64,000 nucleotides of DNA, taken from NCBI RefSeq assembly GCF_964355755.1, contig NC_092680.1:2085001-2149000 (forward strand), given 5' to 3'. This document shows positions 45,106 to 56,000 of the stretch, piece after piece; the first letter of the stretch is position 1, and every line of letters begins with the position of its first letter. Both the position numbers and the translations under genes were made by a program. This DNA is from Antedon mediterranea (Eukaryota > Echinodermata > Crinoidea > Comatulida > Antedonidae). The notes under the pieces were generated by a model. The model had not been told where the DNA came from, searched no databases, and was given only the letters and a program-made list of their open reading frames with translations.

Positions 45106-48100
45106 ATGATTCATGTTACGGTCCCAAGCTTCAAACAAATTTCTGAGGAGGATGAAAAGCCGTATACAGTAAGTATAATGGTTAGACTAGCTAGGCCTAG
45201 TCTCTAGTTGACTGCCTGGCAGGGGACTGCGATTTGTTCAGTGTAACTGTGATTGACGATCATGCTTGAAACAGATAATAAAGTGGGCCTAGCTAGTCTA
45301 ACTAAATGTGTCACGATTTGATGAATCATATCCGTATTGTTCATATAGTTTGTTGCTGTCGTTTGTCTTTTCATAATAGTTTTAAACGTATATTAATTAT
45401 TATTATTAATTAATAATTATATTTAATTGTTTAGTAGATTTTAGAAAGAAATCATAGCCTAAAATTAAATATAATAATATTTAATAATAATTAATAGCCA
45501 TGCAATGCGTGAACAAAATATTTTCTCCCTGTTCTGTAGGTATATCAAATTAATGTACTAGTGGGTGGTAGAACACACTTTATTGAGAAACGGTATCGAG
45601 AGTTCCATGCACTTCATAAACAGGTAAAAGATCAATTATAAATGTATTATATTTATATATTTATTTTTTCAATTGTAAAAAATGAAGATTATAGTGTAAA
45701 CATAATTTAGTTTTTTATTTAATATTTTAAATTTTTTTAATTATTTATCATTAAATAGTATGACATTTTATCATATCTTCATCAATTATTGCCTCTTTTA
45801 AAAACACTGGGCAATAATTTGTGTTTTTTTATTATTTAGCTAAAGAAAACTATTGAAACACCAGAATTTCCACCAAAGAAAGTGCGACAGCTATCAAACA
45901 AGGGTCTAGAACAAAGAAGAACATTGTTAGAAGGTTATATACAGGTAATTCAATAGAAACAAGGGTCTAGAACAAAGAAGAACATTGTTAGAAGGTTATA
46001 TACAGGTAATTCAATAGAAACAAGGGTCTAGAACAAAGAAGAACATTGTTAGAAGGTACAGGTAATTCAATAGAAACAAGGGTCTAAAACAAAGAAGAAC
46101 ACTGTTAGAAGGTACAGGTAATTCAATAGAAACAAGGGTCTAGAACAAAGAAGAACATTGTTAGAAGGTACAGGTAATTCAATAGAAACAAGGGTCTAAA
46201 ACAAAGAAGAACATTGTTAGAAGGTACAGGTAATTCAATAGAAACAAGGGTCTAAAACAAAGAAGAACATTGTTAGAAGGTACAGGTAATTCAATAGAAA
46301 CAAGGGTCTAGAACAAAGAAGAACACTGTTAGAAGGTACAGGTAATTCAATAGAAACAAGGGTCTAGAACAAAGAAGAAGACTGTTAGAAGGTACAGGTA
46401 ATTCAATAGAAACAAGGGTCTAGAACAAAGAAGAACACTGTTAGAAGGTACAGGTAATTCAATAGAAACAAGGGTCTAGAACAAAGAAGAACATTGTTAG
46501 AAGGTACAGGTAATTCAATAGAAACAAGGGTCTAAAACAAAGAAGAACATTGTTAGAAGGTACAGGTAATTCAACAGAAACAAGGGTCTAGAACAAAGAA
46601 GAACACTGTTAGAAGGTACAGGTAATTCAATAGATACAAGGGTCTAGAACAAAGAAGAACACTGTTAGAAGGTACAGGTAATTCAATAGAAACAAGGGTC
46701 TAAAACAAAGAAGAACATTGTTAGAAGGTACAGGTAATTCAATAGAAACAAGGGTCTAGAACAAAGAAGAACACTGTTAGAAGGTACAGGTAATTCAATA
46801 GAAACAAGGGTCTAGAACAAAGAAGAACACTGTTAGAAGGTACAGGTAATTCAATAGATCAGCCTTCCGCAAACTTTTTATTTTGCGGCCTAAAATTCGG
46901 TACCAAACCGCGGCCCAAATACCCAACTGGACCGACGTAATAAAATAGTCTGCCTCAAATTTGCCGTCACAATAGATAATATGCTGACCCAGACTTTCTT
47001 AAATGTTCTTATACTCATAATTTATTAACTGATATTTAGAAAATAGAATGAAATTTAAATAACCATATGCAGTGCAAGGATGTAAGTGTAACGCAATTTG
47101 ACCAATCACAAGCAATGTATAATTCAACTCACTTGCATTGCGCTTACGTCCTTGTGTTACGTTCTAGTGGGAACCAAGCTTTACACAATAACCATGCTTT
47201 TATTCAACAAAATATAATTTAACCTTATTTATTATGCTGAAACTTTTTATTTTTTAAATGTTGTTGTTCATTTTATTTCAGGGTATTTTGGACAGAGATT
47301 TAGTCCCTAGGTCTTTACTAACATTTTTACGAGTCAAGAATTTTAAAACAGCGAGTTATGAGTAAGTTCATTTATTCTAGTTATTTTAGTTTTACATTTT
47401 AATAATTAAATTAGCCTCTACTGATAGTTCTGTAATCATTGTTAAAAAAGGTGTGAATTCTTCCAATTTTTTTTTTGATATGAAATAAAAAAAAACATCC
47501 AGACAATTGTTTGTTTTCACTGAATGCAAAAAAGGCTTGGCATAACCATTGCTTAATATAAACACAGTGATGCCTAAACTTAATTAATAGGACCCTTTAG
47601 GCAAAAATATTTTCCTAGCTCCCTGTATTGTTTGGCCAAGTTTTTAAATGTCTCCTCATATTTCCTCTGTATTACTTACTATACTGATAATTTTTCAGCA
47701 TTTTTTTCATGAAAAATATTCTAATATTATTTAAAATATGCTTACTTTTTTGCAGCGCTGCTCCTAGGATGGTTTGGTAAGGACCTGTGTAGTAATTTAA
47801 TGTTTAGATTTGCGTTCTGTTTGTGTTTAGCTATGATTGTTGTGCTTTCAAACAACAAATTATGTTGGGGCTTAACTTTTGTTGCTAATATGATTTAAAG
47901 TCAGACTTATGATGAAAAACATTGTCACAATTGGCATCCCACACAATCAATTGGGACTACTTTACCGTTAATTTTCTGAGTTTATAATCAGCTTGCGTTA
48001 ATTACGATTTACTAATCAAATGAAAAAGGTACTTTTATTTGAACGCAGAGATTCTACAATTTACTGTTCAAATAAAAAAATATTTCTGTTGAGCTCAAAG

Positions 48101-51100
48101 GTTTCGAAATTTGATTAAAAAGCCATAAAAAATAACCAAACAAAAAGAAAAAGAAAAAATGTCTATTGCTATAACATTTTCTGGAGTCTGATTGTAATTC
48201 ATTTTAAGTTTTTTTTTATTGTTTTAGTTAAAAATATATTCACACCTTCGTACCAGCACTTTAGATGGATGCTCACTTGGCAACTCTTCACAAATAGATT
48301 TAGTCATGTTCACATGCATAAGAGTTAAGAGTATTTAAGGTACATCCAATGTAACTTTAACTCCAATGGGTTTTAGAACAACTCTGAGAATAACTTCAAG
48401 TTTGCCTTATTTGTTTTGTTAGAGAAAAGAGTGTTTAAACATAGCTTATAATATTATATAGCTCTGTTCCACAACATCTATATTTAGTCCACGACCCTGA
48501 TTCTTGTTCACACATGTTATTAGTATATGTATTATCTTGTCATAGAATACCTGAATGGCACTGCATGTAAAGCTCTGTCCACACTATCAAACTATATGTG
48601 ACCAACAAATTTGATTTGATTGTCATATTACTACCATATTTGGGCACCTCACACTTTTTTGTCAAACTATTTTTATAGTGTAGACAGAGCTTAAAAGAGA
48701 GTGTACGATATAGTTGCACATAGAAAATAATCACTGAGTAGTTGAAATATTTTTTCAGGCTAACAACTGGGTATAAATGTTATTTCTGTTATAAGAAATG
48801 CATTTAATTTTAAGTAAAGTGCATGCTTACTGGGTCTGTTTAATTTTTGATTGGACGTGCAAATAAAGACATAGAATTTAACCATTACCTGTAGATATGG
48901 CACTAATCATTGGGATGTAATTTAATCTAATTTCTAATATTGATTATATATAATTTTGTTTTTTAACTTACCATTTTTTTTTAAATTTTTACTTTTTATA
49001 GAAAAGTTTAGAAAAAATTTGTTTTGGTCACTTACTGAATTGCATTCATTCTCTAAATACAAAACCTATATATATTATTATTACTAAATTATGTAATTAT
49101 AAGTAATTTCTATAACTGCATGTTCTTTCTATGTTTTCAGATGTTTACTGTAAAATTTACATTTTGTAATGTTTTGTATTGTTTTTGTTGAATATTTTCT
49201 CTAAATTATCCAAACTTCAGTAAAAATTGTTAAAAATACTGTATAGAAAAAATAATATAGAAAAGCAAATTTCTATTTACCAAACAAATCCTATCACTGA
49301 AATTGTTCAAATGCTTTCTTTGTCCACTACAGCAGTGTTGAATAAAAGAATTAAAACTCAACACATAATTTCTAATACTTATAAGTTATAGTCCTCATTC
49401 TTAGTTAATGGCACTTTATAGTGTTGCTGCAGACACAGGATTTGAACCTATGAACATGGGTTTGTTGACCCAAAACCAAAGAACCTTCTAAATTGTGGGA
49501 TGATGTGTTTTATTGGTTCAGGAAATTAGACATCACTATTAGATTAAATTATATAGACATATGTTTTGGTATTTTTGAATATAAATAATATTCAACTTTT
49601 GTTAATATGATTTTACTTCTGCTAAGAGATATATATATAAATGCAAGATTAATGAAATTCCTCTTAACTTCATTCACTTTAAAAGATGGGTACTCTTTAC
49701 AGAAACTGTGGAGAATAATATCGCAAAAAAATAAAAATAAGTATAATGTCCATATTAAAAAATGGGAACCATTATTAGAAAGAGATAACGACAATTGAAT
49801 GAAATACACCCACAAGCAACTGAAATAATTCATTGTAACGCCTTAGTAAATTTGACAATTTATTTCTCTTAAATTGTTTTGGTGAATTATGGATATGGGG
49901 GAAAGGATTTGACTTTGTAAACCAAATCAAGGTATAGGAGTTGATAATGGTTTAATCAAATATAATAATGTGACGTCCTCACACGTCTTTGATTTTCTTT
50001 CTTCTTCTTTTCTGATCTTTTTAATGTTGATTGGAGTTTAATTTATAGGATGCCTTACGAATGTACTCTTGACACTAAAACACAGTACCTGCAATTCAGA
50101 TTTATACATATAATTCTTCCCACAAATAAGTTACTGCACAACATTGGCCTGCTTCAAGATGATAAATATTCTATTTGCAGTAAGAAAAAAGAAACAGTAG
50201 AACATCTAATGTGGTCTTGCGAGAAAAATTCTAAATTGTGGGACGATGTGTTTTATTGGTTCAGGAAATTAGACATCCCTTTTAAAATAAATTACATAGA
50301 CATATGCTTTGGTATTTTTGAATACAAATTTACAATTTTTATTAACATGTTTTTTACTTCCTGCTAAGAGATATATATATAAATGCAAGATTCATAAAAG
50401 TCCTCTTAACTTCAATCACGTTAAGGACTGGGTACTTTTTACAGAAACTGTGGAGAATAATATTGCAAAAAATAGAAATAAGTATAATATCCATATCAAA
50501 AAATGTATTGTAAACCAAATCAAGGAATAAGAGTTGAAAATGCAAAACTTGGTAATCATTATTGACAAGATGTTATTATAGCCTGGTTTAACCTAAGAAA
50601 TGATTATGATGAGGTATTTGTGGTATATCAAACATTGAAAGAGATAATTAAAAAAGAGAATGACGATTGAGATAATGTGACGTCCTCAAACGTCTTTGGT
50701 TTTCCTTTTTGTTTCGTTCTGTTAAGTGTAATGTTTTTGATAAAAGGAAAAAAAATAAAAGTTTTTGAAAAAAAACCAAAAAAAACCAAAGAACCATTTT
50801 GATCTTTAGAAATCAAAATGCCTACCACATATTCTGTTAAAGGTAAATTTGTTTAAAAATACTATTTTCGTGATAGCAATAAAACCTCATTACATTTCCT
50901 TTATTGTCTTTTTATTTTTCAGTTCTCTAGATGACATCGACCAGGAACCAATGTGAGTATTATACAAAAAGATTTTTAATCAATTTTTTTGATGACCTTA
51001 AAAACTGACCAAAAATATTTTATATGATAAGAAAAGTAATTCTTATTTTTCAATATTATATTTTAAGCCTTTTTAAAATAGAATATTCATATGTATGTTT

Positions 51101-51542
51101 TATAATATTAGTATTAGTATCATTTTTATTTTTGTCTGTCCATCCTATAAGTCTGTTGGCTTGGAAAATAAATAAATAAAATAATATTTTAATTGGCAAT
51201 ATCACTAAAGCTTTGTCTACACTATCAAACTTTATGTGACAAACAAAATGTGATGTGCCCATATATGGACATGATGATGTCATATCACCACTATATTTGG
51301 GCATATCACTACCATTATTGTGGTACATCATAGTGTAGACAGAGCCTAAGAGTTCCCAAATACTAAAAACATATTCATGGACAAGATATTCTTATATTTG
51401 TAGATCTACTCATCAGCCTACTATGGTGTTTGAGACGGACCCGTTCCTAAGCTTAGTGATGGAAGCTGAACTACATGATTCTGTAGTAGAAGGTGTCAGA
51501 CAGGGTCTATATGAAGACGACTTTAATCTACCCCTAACTTGA
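45106..51542 (+). CDS. SNX24-like: PX-domain sorting nexin, SNX22/SNX24 type
   Basis: Six exons: 45106-45168, 45540-45623, 45840-45944, 47282-47361, 50923-50952, 51404-51542, joined to 166 aa (human SNX24 about 169). The PX domain fills about residues 1-110. G-G-R-T-H-F-I-E-K-R-Y-R-E-F-H-A-L-H holds the R-Y-x-E-F phosphoinositide-binding motif, and P-P-K-K plus R-R-T-L-L-E-G-Y-I-Q follow. The tail has H-Q-P-T-M-V-F-E-T-D-P-F and V-V-E-G-V-R-Q-G-L-Y, matching the SNX22/24 C-terminus. It is expected to bind PI3P or related lipids on endosomes. Exon 3 and its donor seed a long minisatellite. A possible 21-nt in-frame microexon lies at 47756-47776. Confidence 0.9.
45899..46860. repeat. 17-unit minisatellite copied from an exon end and its splice donor
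   Basis: Seventeen units beginning CAAGGGTCTA: the first two are 61 bp, the rest 56 bp (5-bp deletion GGTTATATACAG to GGTACAG). The first unit overlaps the last 46 bases of SNX exon 3 and runs through the donor CAG|GTAATTC into the intron. Later units differ by A/G in TCTARAAC and T/C in AACAYTG. No higher-order phase is evident. Confidence 0.95.
47060..47185. mobile_element. MITE, GGTTCCCACTAG family
   Basis: Core GACCAATCACAAGCAATG with right end CTAGTGGGAACCAAGC. The left end is decayed. It lies in SNX intron 3. Confidence 0.65.
47756..47776 (+). other. Candidate 21-nt microexon of the SNX gene
   Basis: CTTACTTTTTTTGCAG precedes and GTAAGG follows a 21-base segment. Read in the frame left by exon 4 it encodes D-A-A-P-R-M-V-C with no stop and keeps the downstream frame. 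Confidence 0.4.
48567..48695. mobile_element. MITE, TCTACACTATCAAACT family
   Basis: Complete copy with TAA on both sides: TAA-AGCTCTGTCCACAC ... GTGTAGACAGAGCT-TAA. It lies in SNX intron 4. Confidence 0.85.
49480..50040 (+). mobile_element. LINE 3' fragment (L1/Tx1-like), copy 1
   Basis: Broken by stops, it matches copy 2 from W-D-D-V-F-Y-W-F-R-K-L-D-I onward and shares the 3' sequence AATGTGACGTCCTCACACG. Confidence 0.7.
50041..50770 (+). mobile_element. LINE 3' fragment (L1/Tx1-like), copy 2
   Basis: An open piece encodes F-I-H-I-I-L-P-T-N-K-L-L-H then C-S-K-K-K-E-T-V-E-H-L-M-W-S-C, the zinc-binding tail found after the reverse transcriptase of L1/Tx1-like LINEs, then W-D-D-V-F-Y-W-F. 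The rest is frameshifted. It ends with GTGACGTCCTCAAACGTC and an A-rich tail. Both copies lie in SNX intron 4 and are dead. Confidence 0.8.
51205..51349. mobile_element. MITE, TCTACACTATCAAACT family
   Basis: TAA-AGCTTTGTCTACAC ... GTGTAGACAGAGCC-TAA. It lies in SNX intron 5, about 55 bp before the last exon. Confidence 0.82.
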
Positions 51543-53041
51543 GGCACTTCCTCAAGGATATTCTATTTAATCTTGCCAGCCTGACTATTCAAGACGTCCT
51601 GTACCTCTCGTAGCATTACAAAACTTTTCACAAACAATCAACTCTCCCAACGCGAATATACTTTGGTTATACAAGAAACTATATTTGTATTCGTAAAAAA
51701 ACTAAGAAATGTCGGTTTTCAGCAATACAATTAAAAGATAGATATACCAATATGTCTGGTTTTCTAAAAATTCTGGAATAATTGTGGACCTTTTAAACCA
51801 TAAGATATTCAGAGAGTCCAGTATTAGGAGAGCTGACTGTGCCCAAGGTAGTACTGTAGTCAAACAATAAACCTGGTAACTGGGGCCAACATGTCACTGT
51901 ACAATTGGCCCACAGAGGACAAGAAGTAGATGAATCGTGGTATCTTGATCCTGGTGCTAATATTTGCGGATTGAAAAGTATTCATAATCAAAATTTATTT
52001 ATTTGTGTGCGATCTTTTACGATATTCAGAAATACTTATGTAGTATAGTATTTTAATTAATGTTTATAAATTATAGATTAAATATTGTCATATGCATTAA
52101 GGTTGACAGTGGTAACAAACTTGTTGACGCTGTCTATTTATCTATCAAGCTATTAGCAATACTCATACTTCTGGAGATAACCAATGCAGTCATAGGTTTA
52201 TTTTCGTCTCAGAAAATTTTTTACTAGTATAGTGAATTTTACACTAGCAAATTTTACTTTTAACTGAATATAAAACTCGCTTTTGTGTTCAGATGCAAAA
52301 GATAGGAAAATCAGAACATACAGTACAAAATAGTGCACACTTTAATGTAGTAAGATTTGTATTCAACTTTAATATTTATGTCAAATAAATGTTTTCTTCA
52401 AAAAAAAAGTTTGTTTCTTTTATCTATTTATTTTAAAAAAACAGCGCTTTTGTAATAAAACCATTGTTAATAAAACCATTAAGGTATTTTACTATTTTTT
52501 ATAAAACCAATAAGGTTACAGATATAAAAGCTAAGTTTAAAATACAGTACCAATTATATAGATTGTTATATCGTTTTGAAGGTTTGCATGGCGAAATCAA
52601 ATTCTCACTCCTGAGGACGATCAAAGCATGATCAAGCAATATTTCAGAACTAATATGTGGTGTACAAACTTTATATCAACATTGATTGTTATACTTAATG
52701 GCATAATATAAAGCCTCTATAGTCTTAGACAATCAAACTATAGGCACATCACATTTTTTTAACAAATTAAAAGTTTGAGTGTATAGCTTACCAAACATAG
52801 AAGACAATGCATAGCTCAGTAAAATTACCATTCACAATTTAATAGCAATTCCATATTTTTAGCTTCATAATTCTGCTTTCACTATTAAAGAAGCACCTTT
52901 AGTAGACTTCATAAATAAAATTGTAAAATATTGTATTACCATATTTATTTGAATAAATAAGGTACAGTAGTAGATAAATGGCAAGCTAATTTAATAAGAA
53001 CTTAAGAATATTAAAATGTTGAGAGTGTACAACAGGTTAAT
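51543..53041. other. Spacer between SNX and MSH3 3' ends
   Basis: No gene. It should hold both 3' UTRs. AATAAA-like signals near 51868 (+) and TTTATT clusters near 52943 (for -) are possible poly(A) sites. A repeat piece at 52560-52690 (GAAGGTTTGCATGGCGAAAT) recurs inverted near 57377-57445. Confidence 0.5.
52711..52791. mobile_element. Degenerate MITE, TCTACACTATCAAACT family
   Basis: Weak ends with a kept AGGCACATCACATTTTTTT core, between the SNX and MSH3 3' ends. Confidence 0.45.
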
Positions 53042-56000
53042 TTACTTTACTGGTCTTGACCATACTGTCTGGAAGTCTTTGAGTAGTGAGCTGAAAGAAG
53101 AAAATTAAAGCAGATATTATAAAGTAAGAACCATTAAGCTGTCTACACTTTCAAACTAGTGTGATGTGCCTAAATATGGTAGTGTTATGCCCAAATATGG
53201 TAGTGATATGACATCATTATGTCCATATATGGGCACATCACATTTTGTTCACAAAGTTTGATAGTGTAAACAGAGCTTTAAATTTTAACGTATCAAAGTT
53301 CGGTTATATTTAGTTAGGACGCGTGGTGACCTTTGTACAAATTAAATACTAACCTTTTCTTATCCATTGCTGTTTTCATTTCATTTGATTTAACCAATGC
53401 TTTCTTTATTAATTTATGCGGAATGTCTGCTAGCCTGGCAACATTCAAACCATAGCTATTACCTGCTGACCCTTTGGTTAATTGATACAAAAATGTGACT
53501 GTTTCATTGCCAGACGAATGGTCATCTGTTGAATATAATCATAATAACTAAGTTTGTAAAATGACTGTCATAGCTCAGTTTATTCAGGTTAGACTTATTT
53601 TATTTAAACTCAGTAAAATCAGTAATTTGCAGAAACATTTCCAACTGGTTTGCAGAATTGAACAATATTAAAAAGTTTACTCCAAATTTTTGCAAATTGT
53701 AATGCGAAAGATAGGACACGAATTTCAGTTCAGCACCTAAAATTTGCCATTTTTAGGCCCTGGATCCGCTACTGTGCACCTAAATTATGAATATAAATTG
53801 TACATATAAATGTACCTTGTTCATTACTAATAAGGAATGACATGTGATAATTTGCAGCTACTCCTGAATGAAGCGCCTCCAACTCAGCTATCGATGCGTA
53901 ATGTGTCACAAACAACGTTAAACATTTCACCTACATTGCAAACAAAATTGTTGTAAAAGAAGATTAAATGTTGTTCAGTAAATATTAAATTACAATGTGA
54001 TTAAGTTAAATTGCAATTTAAAATTTAAAAGGAAAAAATATCTTTGAAAATATAAATCATAATTGTTTACAATAAAGCTTGGTTCCAACTAGCGACGCAA
54101 TGCAAGGACATACTGTAACGCAACGCAAGTGATTTGAACAATTACAAGCGATGGATTATTCAAACAGTGGCTTGTCATTGGTCAACTCGCTTGCATTGCA
54201 TGTACGTACTTGCGTTGTGTCTCTAGTGGGAACCTCACTTAAGGGAAATAGCAAGTCAACATATCTATGATTGTATTGGGTATAAAATCATATCAAACCA
54301 ATGGGGCAATAATTTTAATGATTACACACAAATTCTAGTACCGTCATCACGATTCATCATCCTATTTTAGCTTGTTTTATTGTATTTACCTCGGATATTA
54401 AATGCTGTGCCGTAGCAAATGCAATAGCGACACCATCGTTGGTGCTTGTGCCACGCCCAAGCTCATCCATGATTACAAGGGATCGTGGGGTAGCATGAGC
54501 AAGGATGTTGGACGCTTCCTGTAACTCAACCATAAAGGTTGACCTCCGACTGCAAATGTCATCGGATGCACCCATCCTGTACATTGAATTATCAATAAAA
54601 ATTCAATATTATATTGTATGCTGGAACTTCTGACTTGTGTGTTTAGAAGCCCCATACTTTAGACTCTGTCTGCACTATCAAACTAGATTGACAAACAAAC
54701 TGTGACATCATCATGTCCATGTACGGGCACACCACATTTTGTTTGTAAGAAAAGTTTGATAGTGTTGACAGACATTTATACAAGATAAGATATAAGATAT
54801 TCTATTTTCAATGTTGGAAGTGTACAAAAGTAAAATTTGTAATAATTTTATTGTACTTACTTCATTTTTCCATTAAAAAAATTGTTTAAAAAATATTATT
54901 TTTGTACCAAAAATTAGTTTGCATTACAAACGTCTTGCCTACCTTGTATGAATTGCATCAATTGTGGACATTTTGACTTTCTCTGCTGGAACATAAGAGC
55001 CAATCTGGGCCATGATAGCAATCAGTGCTACTTGGCGTATGTATGAACTTTTACCTCCCATGTTAGGCCCGGTTATTAGCATACAGCGTTTAGCATCAGC
55101 CTGAAAAGTGAATATATCTTGTTTTAAGTCTGTATAATTATATTTCTTAGCCTAATGCGTAAATGATAAAAATGAGAAAAAATACCCAACATTTGTCTAC
55201 ACTATCAAACTAGTTTTGCAAAAAAAGTGTGATGTGCCCAAATATGGTGGTGATATGCCGAAATATGGTAGTGATATGACATCATCATTTCCCTGTCACA
55301 TAGTTTGATAAAGTAGACAGAGCTTTACATTCCTTTTCTTGACAGTTTAAACACCAAACAATTTCACTAAATGTGAATAGAAAAACGTTTTCCCCATTCA
55401 TAACCCGCCTGATTGTAAACCTTACCTCCAACAATGTGTCATTAGGCACATACTGTTCTTCTTGGTCCAGCAAAGTACTGACTACTGGGTGACGTCCTTC
55501 CTTGATTTCAATGTATGCAGGACCGTCTATTATTTCAGGCCTAAAAATAAAAGTAATTTCAATTAAACATTTTTATCAACCATCTGAGTTAGTGCTCTAT
55601 TCCAATCTTGGTTTTCATTCAGAAATAAAAATATAACTTTTAATGTTGATATATATATAATTTTGAAAGCCACTTCAAATGTCCAACCTGCAATATTCAT
55701 CATTTCTTGAAATTTTTGCCAATGATAACAAACAATCTAATGTTGCTAGGTGTTGTACTGCTTTTTGATAGGAAAAATAATTCTCACAAAATTCACTGAA
55801 AAAGAAAACAAAAATCATGTTTGAAAATGATTTAGAAATTGTTGGTGGACAAAAGACAACAAAACAAATTGTTAGGATACAGTAGACACAGTCATGAAGT
55901 CACTAGGACATTAGGATTGGAAGGCCACATCAATATTTTTTTATTCCAATCTTACACATTGAAAACTTACTCCAGAAACTCAATCCAAGCATTGCCACAT

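Noticed and set aside
45945-46860. SNX exon 3 extended through the minisatellite as coding repeats
   Set aside because: Reading through the first donor meets TAG within four codons, and the 56-bp unit is not a multiple of three.
45899-46860. CRISPR-like array
   Set aside because: Units are contiguous near-identical copies without variable spacers, in a eukaryotic intron.
49549-50545. Minus-strand open frames over the LINE fragments
   Set aside because: They are antisense shadows of the LINE 3' coding region, which reads on the + strand.
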